Assembly (NCBI GenBank): GCA_030372985.1
Contig: JAUCQB010000045.1
Location: 1 to 59,363 of the forward strand
Direction of reading: 5' to 3'
DNA length: 59,363 nt
Origin: Phycisphaerae bacterium
GTDB taxonomy: Bacteria; Planctomycetota; Phycisphaerae; UBA1845; PWPN01
Numbering within the stretch: position 1 is the first letter of the stretch; the number at the start of each line of letters is the position of its first letter. The position numbers were made by a program, and so were the translations under genes. This document shows, piece by piece, positions 15,830-24,854 of the stretch. A model generated the notes under the pieces. The model was not told the origin of the DNA. It worked only from the letters and a program-made list of their open reading frames with translations, and ran no database searches.

Positions 15830-17977
15830 TCAGTTGGCTTGCTTGGCGGGCACCACCCGCAGGATATCGCCGGTGGAAGCTGAGGGCTGCGGCCCATTCT
15901 CGTCGGGACGTTCGCAGCCCAGTCCGACATAGAAGATGTCATCGACACGGACAAATGAGCGGGCGAACGTGTCGGCTGTGAAGGTGACCTCGCACTTGAA
16001 GCTCTGCACATCGGCCGTCGAGTAGATTGAGTTCTCGTACTTGCCGTCCTTGGGCCGCGTACAGAGCACATAGAGCGCGTCCTCCTGGACGCACACATCA
16101 AGAACTGTTTCATCCTTGAAGGCTTCCGCGACGGCCACGTGGGACTCACCCGGCGGCACAATGCACAGAGGGTAGGGAGCTTCGTTCATGCTGGAGCCCA
16201 TCGAAGAAGGCCCGACGACGCAGCCACGGAACACCTGCGGGTCGTTGAGGCGACACAGCCGGCCGAAGTACGCGTACATCGCGATCTGATCATTCGGCCT
16301 ATTGTGCCTCGGGACGAGCTGTTCGGCATGGAATACGCCGTTCTCGAACGTGCACAGGCCGGCGTCCCGGTCGAAGCCGTGGGCTTTGCCGCCAAGCGAG
16401 AACAGACACTCCGGAAGCGTATCATAGACAATGGGAGCCCAGTTCTTGCCCCAGTCCCCCGACTTCAGCAACATCGGCGTATGGTCAGTGTCGATGCGAG
16501 CGATGAGCGTGCCGTCGATCGCCGTCATCTCGAAGCAGTGGACCCCGTGGGGGATCGTCCTCCGCTTGCGCCATTTGCCCTGATCCTTGACGTAGAGGTT
16601 GCCCAGATCCCATGACTCCCTCGGGTCGTTGCCCGGAACCACGAGCTTGTCGTCGACAACATAGAACTTCGAGACCATCTCGTCCGGAGCAGTGTATTCG
16701 AGCGCAAAGTCCTTCTCGCCCGGCTTGAACGAGTAGATCTCGACCGGACCGGTGTTTGCCCAGAAATCGCCGCTGCCGATATAGATGCGGCCCTGGTAGA
16801 CGGCCAGGTCCCAGACGTTGCGGGAGAACACCTGCTTGCCGTCATCGGGGTAACGCTTTTTGAGCGGGCTGCCCACCAGCGACACCTCCCCGGCCGGCAT
16901 GCTGGCGGGGCCGACGATGAGGGACTCGTATACAGGATTCAGGATCCGCTGGGGTTCGCGCTTGCTTTCCTGTTTCCATTTTGGGTCGTTGGGCCCCCAC
17001 ACGTACTTGCCAGTCTTGTCGATCCAGCCCCGGAGTCGCCCACCATCGAGGGCCACCTCCGCCAGACCTCCGCTGAAGGGCTTCGCCCGGTCATACTTCG
17101 GCTCTACGACTGTCTTGCCGGCCGTGTCCACATACCCCCACTTGTAGTCCACATTCACGCAGGCCAGCCCCTCAGAGAACGGGCGGGCCATGTCAAATCT
17201 GGGCTTGACCACCACCTTCCCGGCCTTGTCGATCAGGCCGAACCTGTCACCAGCATCGAGCAGAACCCAGGCAAGACCGTCGGAAAACGGCGTCGCGTCC
17301 CAGAAACGCCGCGCGATGACCAGTTGCCCGGTTTTGTCGATGAAGCCCTCCTTGCCCGAACCGCCCTCGACCCAGGCCAGGCCCTCGGAGAAGTTGTCCA
17401 CCCAGTAATACTGCGGCAGGATCGCAAAGCTCCCGGCCTTGTCGATGAAGCCCCATTTGCCGTCGGCCTTTGCAGGGGCCAAGCCCTCGGTAAAGTCCCA
17501 TGCCCCGGCCAGCCGGGGCGGGATGAGCATCTTCAGTTGACGATCGACGTAACCCCACTGCTTGCCGACTCGGACGGAAGCCAGACCCTCGGAGAACGAG
17601 TGGACCTCGTCGAACCACTGGCTGCCCGTCTTGCCCTCGCGGTCCACGAAGGTCCACCGGTCGCCCTGGCGGACCGCCGCCAGCCCCTCAGAGAAATGCC
17701 TGAATTCGTCGAATTCGGCCGGGATGACCAGCTCACCGGCAACGTCAATGAAGCCGACCTTCTTGTCCACCCTCACCGCCGCCAACCCCTCCGAGAACTC
17801 CCAGCCCGTTCTGAACTGCGGTTCAATGACCACCCTGCCGTCCGCGTCGATGTAGCCGGCCATCGAGTCCTGAAAGATGACGTAGCGGCCAGGGTACTCA
17901 GACTCCGCCCAAGACCGCGGAGGAGACAGAATCAACAGAAAGAACAACGGGAACCAGCCAGCGATCTTGGCACACAT
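15830..17977 (-). CDS. Secreted WG-repeat protein with C-terminal propeller-like region
   Basis: The 715-residue product has a signal peptide (about 1-25) and nine WG-type repeats of about 33-47 residues each (consensus FSEGLAxV...KWGFIDKxGKxV) filling residues 35-340. Residues 350-715 have no such repeats but many short beta strands and Asp/Gly turns (for example RIYIGSGDFWANTG, GDILRVVP at the end), resembling a beta propeller. WG repeats are thought to mediate protein binding; no enzyme motif is seen. The ATG at 17977 has GGAG about 12 bases upstream; an in-frame TTG ten codons earlier is less likely. Confidence 0.82.
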   Translation of the reverse strand: MCAKIAGWFPLFFLLILSPPRSWAESEYPGRYVIFQDSMAGYIDADGRVVIEPQFRTGWEFSEGLAAVRVDKKVGFIDVAGELVIPAEFDEFRHFSEGLAAVRQGDRWTFVDREGKTGSQWFDEVHSFSEGLASVRVGKQWGYVDRQLKMLIPPRLAGAWDFTEGLAPAKADGKWGFIDKAGSFAILPQYYWVDNFSEGLAWVEGGSGKEGFIDKTGQLVIARRFWDATPFSDGLAWVLLDAGDRFGLIDKAGKVVVKPRFDMARPFSEGLACVNVDYKWGYVDTAGKTVVEPKYDRAKPFSGGLAEVALDGGRLRGWIDKTGKYVWGPNDPKWKQESKREPQRILNPVYESLIVGPASMPAGEVSLVGSPLKKRYPDDGKQVFSRNVWDLAVYQGRIYIGSGDFWANTGPVEIYSFKPGEKDFALEYTAPDEMVSKFYVVDDKLVVPGNDPRESWDLGNLYVKDQGKWRKRRTIPHGVHCFEMTAIDGTLIARIDTDHTPMLLKSGDWGKNWAPIVYDTLPECLFSLGGKAHGFDRDAGLCTFENGVFHAEQLVPRHNRPNDQIAMYAYFGRLCRLNDPQVFRGCVVGPSSMGSSMNEAPYPLCIVPPGESHVAVAEAFKDETVLDVCVQEDALYVLCTRPKDGKYENSIYSTADVQSFKCEVTFTADTFARSFVRVDDIFYVGLGCERPDENGPQPSASTGDILRVVPAKQAN

Positions 17978-18185
17978 CTCAATCGTAATCTCCAGACGGT
18001 TGCGCAAGCGACCGCGCCAAAGGGCATCGCATCCAGCATCACACGGCTGGTTGGCCGAGGTGCCCCTCTACGACATACCGCTATTCCTTGATGCCCAACT
18101 CAGGGATTGGTATGTATGTGCACTTCATCACGCTCTTGCGAAAAGAGCGACAACGGCAGGCAAGAGGGCGACATTCGTTCCAAGG

Positions 18186-18237
18186 AACCAGCAGACCAAC
18201 GGACTGACAGACGAACGGACCAACAACCCAACAGACC
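18186..18237 (-). repeat. Degenerate 4-base-period repeat just after ribBA
   Basis: Read on the minus strand, thirteen successive tetramers follow NGTY or close variants (GGTC TGTT GGGT TGTT GGTC and on). It starts seven bases after the ribBA stop codon. No T-tract or stable hairpin is evident. Confidence 0.7.
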
Positions 18238-18243
18238 AATACC

Positions 18244-19482
18244 CTACTCCAACAGGTGCCCCATCTTCTCCTTCTTGGTCCGCAGGTATGCCCGGTTGAC
18301 CTCGTTCGGCGGAATGACAATGGGCACCTGTTCCACGATCTCGATGCCATAGAGTTCAAGGCGGCTGATCTTCTTGGGATTGTTTGTCATGATCCGCAGC
18401 CGCCGCAGGCCCAGGTCGCGGAGGATCTGAGCGCCGATACCGTAGTCGCGTTTGTCGGCCGGGAAGCCCAGATGCTCGTTGGCCTCGACCGTGTCCAGCC
18501 CCTGCTCCTGCAGGCGGTAGGCCTTGAGCTTGTTGTGCAGGCCGATGCCCCGGCCCTCCTGGCGCAAGTAGATGATTGCCCCCTTGCCTTGTTCTTGGAT
18601 CATCTGCATGGCCTGGTGCAGTTGCTCGCCGCAGTCGCACCGCCACGAATGAAACACGTCGCCCGTCAGGCACTCGGAGTGAACGCGGACGAGCACGGGC
18701 TCCTCGTGCAAAACAGGACGGCCGGTGGCATCACGCTCCCCCACCCCTCCGCAGCACAGCGTCAGGTGCGGCTCGATGTCCACCAGCGATTTGTACGCGT
18801 GCAACGTGAACCGGCCGTAGGGCGTCGGGAAATGAACCGTCTCGACCCGCTCAATCAACGTCTCGCGCTGATGCCGATATTCAATCAGATCGGCAATGGT
18901 GCACATCTTGAGCTTGTGGCGCTCGCAGAACCGCACCAGATCGGGGACGCGGGCCATTGTGCCGTCTTCGTTCATCACCTCGATCAGCGCCCCGATCGGG
19001 CACATACCCGCCAGTCGCAGCAAATCCACGGTCCCTTCGGTCTGCCCCGCCCTGACCAGTACGCCGCCATCGCGGGCCATCAGCGGATTGACATGGCCCG
19101 GTCGGCAGAAATCGTCACCGGTCACGTCCGGTTCCGTCAGTCGGCGGATGGTGGTTGCCCGGTCTCCGGCGGAAACACCGGTGGTCACACCGAATCGGGG
19201 GTGGGCGTCAATCGTAACAGTGAATGCCGTACCCAGGGTGGCCGTGTTCTCCGTCGTCTGCGGCTGAAGGTCCAGTTCGCGGCAAAGGTCGCGCGGCAAG
19301 GCCACGCAGAGGACGCCGCGAGCTTCCTTCAACATGAAATTGATCATCTCCGGGGTGATCATCTCGGCCGCACAGATCAGATCGCCCTCGTTCTCGCGCC
19401 GCTCGTCATCAATCAACACGACGAAGCGACCCGCCCTGAGTTCGTCAATTGCTTCCGGAATCGTACAAAAGGGATGGCCCAT
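18244..19482 (-). CDS. ribBA: Bifunctional riboflavin enzyme RibBA (DHBP synthase / GTP cyclohydrolase II)
   Basis: The two first steps of riboflavin synthesis are in one 412-residue protein. The N-terminal half is 3,4-dihydroxy-2-butanone 4-phosphate synthase (DDERRENEGDL, RPGHVNPL, GQTEGTVDL). The C-terminal half is GTP cyclohydrolase II with its zinc cysteines in HSECLTGDVFHSWRCDCG and the catalytic RQEGRGIGLHNK, ending in NNPKKI. Both active sites look complete. Start is ATG at 19482 or the adjacent GTG at 19485; GGAG lies 8-11 bases upstream. No FMN riboswitch is visible upstream, and no other rib genes are adjacent. Confidence 0.96.
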   Translation of the reverse strand: MGHPFCTIPEAIDELRAGRFVVLIDDERRENEGDLICAAEMITPEMINFMLKEARGVLCVALPRDLCRELDLQPQTTENTATLGTAFTVTIDAHPRFGVTTGVSAGDRATTIRRLTEPDVTGDDFCRPGHVNPLMARDGGVLVRAGQTEGTVDLLRLAGMCPIGALIEVMNEDGTMARVPDLVRFCERHKLKMCTIADLIEYRHQRETLIERVETVHFPTPYGRFTLHAYKSLVDIEPHLTLCCGGVGERDATGRPVLHEEPVLVRVHSECLTGDVFHSWRCDCGEQLHQAMQMIQEQGKGAIIYLRQEGRGIGLHNKLKAYRLQEQGLDTVEANEHLGFPADKRDYGIGAQILRDLGLRRLRIMTNNPKKISRLELYGIEIVEQVPIVIPPNEVNRAYLRTKKEKMGHLLE

Positions 19483-19806
19483 CACGCCGTCTTCTCCGTT
19501 GCCCCGCCCCTGCCAAGCCCCTCATTCTACGCGACCGGCCTCCATGCCCCAACCCGATGCGCCCCCCGGCTCCAACCGGCGCCGAACCACTTCGCCACCG
19601 GTTCTCAATGGACGGCGATTCATAACATTATGTTCTGCAACATCTTACATCGATACAGCTTCAGGCTGGACTCCATGTTCGCCTCGCGGATTGCATCCAT
19701 TTGGGCAGATGCGGGATACTGGCTCATACTGGCGCAGAGAGATCGCGGCAACACCCCGGCACCCCGGTTCCGCCGGCCGCAGGTAAGCGAAAGAGATTCA
19801 AGCTGC
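19483..19806. other. Intergenic gap between divergent ribBA and TPR genes
   Basis: This stretch of 324 bases has no supported gene, RNA or repeat. It must contain the promoters of the divergent flanking genes, but no clear -35/-10 pair could be chosen. Confidence 0.5.
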
Positions 19807-21138
19807 ATGAATGCCAGGGCTGTCTGGACACGGATGAAAGAGCGGCTTCCCGCCTGGAGCCGCGCGACGAGCGCCCGACGGCAGGCCTCTGCCCTCGGAC
19901 GCGCCGACAAAATGCGCCCCATCGCCACGCTGCAGCCCAAAACCGGCCTGCGTGAGGCTGACCTCTCCGACTTCGACCGGTGGACGACGGCCATGCGAAC
20001 CGGCACGGAGCATTATGATCGCGGTTGTTTTGCCCCCGCCGTCGACGCCTTCAGAACTGCCACGCAGGTGGCCCGCGGCTTCGGCCCCGACGATTCGCGT
20101 CTTGCACTCAGCTTGAACAATTGGGCGGAAGCCTGCCGAGCCTGCGGCGACTATGCCGCGGCCCTGCCGCTCTGCGAGGAAGCGCTGACCATCCGAGGTC
20201 GCGCTCTCGGCGCGTCTCACCCCCATGTCGGCATCAGCCTGCACAACCTTGGGGCTCTGCTTCTTGAAAACGGAAGACTGGAGGAGGCCGCCCTGGCATT
20301 TGAGCGCGCCTTGAGCCTGATGCGAAGCAGACTCCGCCCTCGCGACCCCGACCTGGCCGTCTGTCTTGCCGGCGTGGCGGCGATGAGAAAGACACAAGGA
20401 CGCTACTCCGAAGCCGCTGATGACCTCCGCCAGGCATTGGTCATCCGGCAAGAAACGCTTTCCGAGACGCACCCTGACGCGGCGCCCTGTTTGAATGCCC
20501 TCGGCGACGTCTACCGCGAGCTCGGCGAATATGACAAGGCGCGGGAGCTCTGCGAGCAGGCATTGGCTGTGGCTCGCGAGCTGCTGGGGCAGGACCACTT
20601 TGCCACGGCCGCGATCCTCAACAACCTTGGCTTGCTGAACAAGACGCAGGGACAGCTCGCGTCAGCCGAAGCCCTCTACCGCCAGGCCTTGGCGATCGAG
20701 AAGCGCGTGCTCGGTCCGCGGCATCCGTCGCTCGTAGCCACGCTCAACAATCTGGCCGTCGTGTGCCTGTCGCAGCGACGCCTCGTGGATGCCGAAGACC
20801 TGCTCCGGCAGGCCTTATCCATCTGCCATGAAAAGCTCCCGGCCCACCATCCCGATGCCGGCCTGGTGATGGTCAACCTGGCCGAGGTCTGTCGCCTGTC
20901 CGGTCGGCTGCCACAAGCGGCGTCGCTGTGCCGCCAGGCTCTCTCCATCGCGGATTCTTCCCTGCCGCCGAATCACCCGCACCGGGCGATGATCCTCAAT
21001 AACCTGGCGGTGATTCTACGGGCTCGCGGCGAGCGGCAACAATCAACGACCCTCCTGGCAAATGCGGCCACCATTTCACAAGAGCATCCGGCTGCCGCCC
21101 GCCTGGCACACGCGATCCGGCGAAATCTGCATCGATGA
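19807..21138 (+). CDS. Kinesin-light-chain-type TPR protein
   Basis: The 443-residue product has about eight consecutive 42-residue tetratricopeptide repeats from residue 65 to the end, with the long-repeat consensus (ALxxxLGDxYRELGEYDKA...CEQALAVARELLGxxHP). This is a protein-interaction scaffold; no enzymatic domain is fused to it. The first 60 residues are basic and unconserved. The ATG at 19807 is the first plausible start in frame, with a weak ribosome site; ATGs at 19912 and 19992 are alternatives. It is divergent from ribBA and alone. Confidence 0.82.
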   Translation: MNARAVWTRMKERLPAWSRATSARRQASALGRADKMRPIATLQPKTGLREADLSDFDRWTTAMRTGTEHYDRGCFAPAVDAFRTATQVARGFGPDDSRLALSLNNWAEACRACGDYAAALPLCEEALTIRGRALGASHPHVGISLHNLGALLLENGRLEEAALAFERALSLMRSRLRPRDPDLAVCLAGVAAMRKTQGRYSEAADDLRQALVIRQETLSETHPDAAPCLNALGDVYRELGEYDKARELCEQALAVARELLGQDHFATAAILNNLGLLNKTQGQLASAEALYRQALAIEKRVLGPRHPSLVATLNNLAVVCLSQRRLVDAEDLLRQALSICHEKLPAHHPDAGLVMVNLAEVCRLSGRLPQAASLCRQALSIADSSLPPNHPHRAMILNNLAVILRARGERQQSTTLLANAATISQEHPAAARLAHAIRRNLHR

Positions 21139-21415
21139 ATTCCTCGCATCGATCCAGGACCCGCGGCAACGTTGCGCTGGTGCTGTTCTATCGCCGGCCT
21201 GCAAGCTGCTCGTGGAACCCGGCAAGCCAGGATAAACCTGGATAAGGTGTGACTGGCTGGCGAAGGAATTCGGTTCCCCCGTCTTCGCCCGGTGGCTTCG
21301 CCGGGGCGGTACCGCTTCGCGACAAGTCACTCACACTGGGGGGCAAGCCCCTGAACCAGGGCCTGGGTGAAGGCCGCCAATGGCACACGGTACTCGTGAC
21401 AGCGGACTGTACACC

Positions 21416-22102
21416 TCACGAGGCGCTCGCACGAATGATCTGGACGAGCGGCTTGACCGTCTCGCGTCGCGGTTCGCTCGGGGAAGTGATCGCCGGATGC
21501 TTCAAATGATCTGGCAAGTCGTTCTCGGGCGAAGCCCCTTGCGGCATGATGCCCACCTGTTTCCAGGCCGCCATCTCGGCTTGTGAGAGGGCCTCGTCAA
21601 GTTTCGGCCGGATTCGCTCCGCCTTGGTCGGCTGAACCACGGTCGGCCCCTTTCGCAGGGTCTGCGGTCCGGTCGATTCCTGGCGGCTCAGCCGGTCGTG
21701 CAAGCGGGTCAGGATATCCATCAAGGTCCTGCCCATCGCGGGCTCGACGATTCCGAGCCGGACCTCGCGGTACAACCGGTCCATGGCCTCGCCTACGGCG
21801 GCCGGCGTCTGCAGTCTGCGCAGGTAGCCGTCTGGCAAGTGACTCAACCGCCGATGGCTCCTGCCCCCACGAGAAGCGATCTCCCGGCGGCGCTCGGCAG
21901 TCATGTTCGGATCGTGAAACGGACAGAATTCCTGGCCCGGACGAGCCTTGCCTTTGCAGCGCGTGCCCGACCGGGTCGTGGCCGCGCACTGTTTTTGCTT
22001 CGGCTCGCGGGTATAGATCTGTGTCGGCTCAACCCTCGACGGGCCGTCACCCTGCTTCTGGCTCCTGAAACGCAATGCTTCCCAAAGGAGTTCTGCTGAC
22101 AT
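21416..22102 (-). CDS. Putative zinc-binding HGG-type protein of unknown function
   Basis: The 228-residue product contains a compact Cys/His module near residues 40-65 (CAATTRSGTRCKGKA then FCPFHDP), spacing C-x9-C-x9-C-x2-H, which should bind one zinc. It is followed by a basic SRGGRSHRR stretch and a helical segment with DRLSR. The module is seen in many short uncharacterised bacterial proteins. Nucleic-acid binding is a guess from the basic stretch. The ATG at 22102 has GAGG nine bases upstream; an ATG six bases earlier is too close to it. The gene stands alone. Confidence 0.75.
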   Translation of the reverse strand: MSAELLWEALRFRSQKQGDGPSRVEPTQIYTREPKQKQCAATTRSGTRCKGKARPGQEFCPFHDPNMTAERRREIASRGGRSHRRLSHLPDGYLRRLQTPAAVGEAMDRLYREVRLGIVEPAMGRTLMDILTRLHDRLSRQESTGPQTLRKGPTVVQPTKAERIRPKLDEALSQAEMAAWKQVGIMPQGASPENDLPDHLKHPAITSPSEPRRETVKPLVQIIRASAS

Positions 22103-22691
22103 GTTCATGCACCTCACGCCGTACAAAAAGACCGTCGTGAATCTCGACGACGTCGTCTCATCCGCGGCCTGCCGGCCGACAGCATTCCCTACGACTCATC
22201 ACCAGGTGACATCCATGCCACAGAATTGCCGAACATCCGGTCGGTGTCTGCCGGGGGGGCTGGAACCGTCCCAGCAGAAGGCTGTGAATAACCTGCACAG
22301 CCGGTGATCCTCGCATTCTAACGATCACCTGCGTTCAGTCAACAAACAAGCGTCCGTTGCCGGTCACTGCGCCCGTTATCAGTACTGCTAGTCATGCGCA
22401 AGTCGTTTCTGTTTCGATACCTGCGCGCGCAGAATGCGATTCTGCACATCAAGAGCCATTCCTTATGGGACTTGTACGATCAGCCCGGGGATCCTGGGCA
22501 CCCCGTGAGAGTTGCGGGAAGCACTCACAGCCCAATGATCCAAGGGACCGCCGTTTCGACTTCCCTTTCCAATGGAATAGGAACAATACCCGGCAGTTGT
22601 CCGGCCGGAATTGTCGCGGCATTTCTTTGTTTTCGACCCCGGATGAGGCGAGACGGCCGGCGAGGGCCGAGGGACGGGGCAGCCGCAACGG
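22103..22691. other. Gene-free gap with two adjacent hairpins
   Basis: No convincing gene occupies these 589 bases. Two neighbouring inverted repeats lie at 22280-22302 (GGCTGTG with CACAGCC) and 22303-22329 (GGTGATC with GATCACC). There is no T-tract, so they are not clear terminators. Confidence 0.5.
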
Positions 22692-23810
22692 TCATCGCGG
22701 CCCGGCCGGGGCGATCCACTTCGACAGCCTGAACAGGGCCTGATCCTTGCCGGCCGGATCGATTTGGGCCCGGCGGACGGCGGATTCGAGCAGCGCGATC
22801 GACTTGTCGTAAGTGGAGCGGTCGACGGGGAACGGGTGGCCGTCCTTCCCGCCGTGGGCGTAGGTGAAGGTCGGCGGATCGGCAGGCGACCAGCGGCGGG
22901 TAATGTCGCGGCGGCAGGCGGGCGTGCCGTAGATCAACTCGGCCAGCAGGGCGAGGCTTCGGATCGTTTTCGGCCCGACGCCCGGGCAGCCGAGCAGCGT
23001 CTCGAAGTCTTTCGGTTGCCTCTCGAAGGTGGCGGCGAGAATGCGGCGCAGTCGCTCGGGCCTGATGTCAGCCGGCATCACCGGGTGATGCGCGGGCATG
23101 AACAGCGATGGTCCGGCGGAGATTTCACGCAGCAACGTGTCGGGTTGGATGCGGGCCAACTCGCTGGAACGCGACCGTGAGGGGTCTGCCTCGCGAGCCA
23201 CCATGTTAAGCAAGAGCTGTGGTTCGGCCGGCTCGGAGGCGATGGCGTTGTGCGGTTCGCAGACGAAATCGCTCACCGTGCTGCCCAGCCAGTGGTAACG
23301 TCGGGCGTAACCATTGGCCTCGTTCATTCCCTGTTGAACGACGCACCACCCGTTGTCGTCGCTGAACAGGAAGTGGTGCGTATAGATCTGATATCCGTCC
23401 TGGACCGCGGCGCTGTCCACTTTGGCGGCCATGCGCGAGGAATAGATCAGGCGGTCACCTTGCAGAGATCGCTGGGCGGAGATGTCGGCGATCTGCTCGG
23501 GTGTCTTACGCGAGGCGCCGCCCTTGCCGCCGGCGACGTGAATGCCGAGATCCGGCCCCATTCGCCGATAAGCCTCGCCCAGGGCCCCACAGGTGACGGT
23601 GGTCAGGCCGCTGGAATGCCAATCAAACCCAAGGACGCATCCGAAGGCCTGGAACCAGAGTGGGTCAGCGAGTCGCCGGAGCATCTCGGCCGGGCCCTGG
23701 TCGGCGACAATGAGCTGCACGACGGAGCCGGCCATCCGGTGCATCCGCTTGAACAGCCAAGCCGGAGCCTTGCCACCATGAAGCGGAAGATGTGCGATGC
23801 GACGCAGCAT
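22692..23810 (-). CDS. DUF763 family protein
   Basis: The 372-residue protein starts with the DUF763 signature (ending LPLHGGKAPAWLFKRM) and keeps the family's conserved blocks such as GGKGGASRKTP and HHFLFSDDNGWCVVQQG. A helix-hairpin-helix-like motif (LLGCPGVGPKTIRSLALLAE) lies near residue 275, suggesting DNA contact. Function is unknown; the family is shared by archaea and scattered bacteria. It begins six bases after the nnrD stop, so the larB-nnrD-DUF763 trio is probably one transcript. Confidence 0.93.
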   Translation of the reverse strand: MLRRIAHLPLHGGKAPAWLFKRMHRMAGSVVQLIVADQGPAEMLRRLADPLWFQAFGCVLGFDWHSSGLTTVTCGALGEAYRRMGPDLGIHVAGGKGGASRKTPEQIADISAQRSLQGDRLIYSSRMAAKVDSAAVQDGYQIYTHHFLFSDDNGWCVVQQGMNEANGYARRYHWLGSTVSDFVCEPHNAIASEPAEPQLLLNMVAREADPSRSRSSELARIQPDTLLREISAGPSLFMPAHHPVMPADIRPERLRRILAATFERQPKDFETLLGCPGVGPKTIRSLALLAELIYGTPACRRDITRRWSPADPPTFTYAHGGKDGHPFPVDRSTYDKSIALLESAVRRAQIDPAGKDQALFRLSKWIAPAGPR

Positions 23811-23816
23811 GGGTTC

Positions 23817-24830
23817 TCACGCCCGATAGCGTTCCGGTGTGTCGGTCTGTGCCGCCGGTGTTGGGTGGCCGAGGCCGCGAAGGGGCTTCTGCAGGAACGC
23901 GGTCGGCAGGGCGTCGATGATGTCCGTCGCGATCATCGAGACCTGGCCGAGTTTCTTGGCTGCCAGATCGCCGGCGAGGCCGTGGAAGTAGACGCCTGCG
24001 ACCGCGGCATCGAACGGGGCCATCCCTTGACCTATTAGCGCCGCGATTGCCCCGGTCAGCACATCACCACTGCCGCCGGTGGCCATGCCGGGGTTACCCG
24101 AGTTGTTTGTGTAGACTGACTTGCCGTCTGTGACGACCGTCGCAGCCCCTTTGAGGACGACAACCGGCGGGCTGCAGTCGGGGTCGCTGTGGGCACTCAT
24201 TGCCTGAGCTGTTCGGACCGCCTGCCCCTCGCGGTCGGCCTGGATCTGGCCGGTTGAGGTCTTCAGCATCCGGGCCAGTTCGCCCGGATGGGGGGTGATC
24301 ACAGTACGGGAATGGTTTAGCTGTTGCCAGCCCTTGCCCCCCTGCCGGCCACGCTGCGGAGCGCGGTTCAGGGCATCAGCGTCGATGACCGTCGGAACGC
24401 CCAGCCGCCGGAAGGCATCGATCAGGTGCCAGAACTCGATGCCATCGGTACTTGGCCCACGGCCGATGCCCGGGCCAACCGCCAGCACATCGGGCGGCGT
24501 GCCATTCGGCGGGGGCTCGAGCAAGCCGAGGCGCTTCAGCTTGCGCTCGGCTGCCGGGGGATCGATCCGGCCGTCGCGGGTTTCGGGAAGCGGGATGGTG
24601 GTTGCGCAGGGACACATGATGGCGACTGAAGGCTGGACCGACTCGGGTACCGCGATGGTCACCAGCCCAGCCCCGCTTCGCAACGCTGCCAAGCCGGTCA
24701 AGGCGGGGGCGCCGGCCATGCCAACGCTCCCGCCAACCACAAGGACCCGTCCAAAGGTGCCCTTGTGGGCATCCGCGGGTCGCGGACGGAGCGACGACAC
24801 GCGGTGAATGTGTTTGCACTTGGCTGCCAT
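23817..24830 (-). CDS. nnrD: ADP-dependent NAD(P)H-hydrate dehydratase
   Basis: The enzyme repairs hydrated NADH and NADPH using ADP. The 337-residue ribokinase-fold protein has GTFGRVLVVGGS near residue 25, VIDADALN (148-155), TPHPGE (179-184), and the catalytic loop NPGMATGGSGDVLTG with Asp256 as the base. The epimerase domain (NnrE), often fused upstream, is absent, so epimerase must be encoded elsewhere or be missing. AAAGGG six bases upstream supports the ATG. It is between larB and the DUF763 gene. Confidence 0.95.
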   Translation of the reverse strand: MAAKCKHIHRVSSLRPRPADAHKGTFGRVLVVGGSVGMAGAPALTGLAALRSGAGLVTIAVPESVQPSVAIMCPCATTIPLPETRDGRIDPPAAERKLKRLGLLEPPPNGTPPDVLAVGPGIGRGPSTDGIEFWHLIDAFRRLGVPTVIDADALNRAPQRGRQGGKGWQQLNHSRTVITPHPGELARMLKTSTGQIQADREGQAVRTAQAMSAHSDPDCSPPVVVLKGAATVVTDGKSVYTNNSGNPGMATGGSGDVLTGAIAALIGQGMAPFDAAVAGVYFHGLAGDLAAKKLGQVSMIATDIIDALPTAFLQKPLRGLGHPTPAAQTDTPERYRA

Positions 24831-24854
24831 CTATTACCCTTTCGGCACAAACGG

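Noticed and set aside
18256..19806. Upstream part of a 960-codon plus-strand frame before the TPR protein
   Set aside because: This part is antisense to ribBA and has low-complexity composition. Only the TPR part from 19807 is coding.
19483..19806. FMN riboswitch upstream of ribBA
   Set aside because: The conserved RFN core (AGGATA... and GCGGT-type segments) is not visible.
22394..22732. 112-codon plus-strand frame as a gene
   Set aside because: No ribosome site, no motif, and it runs into the antisense of the DUF763 gene.
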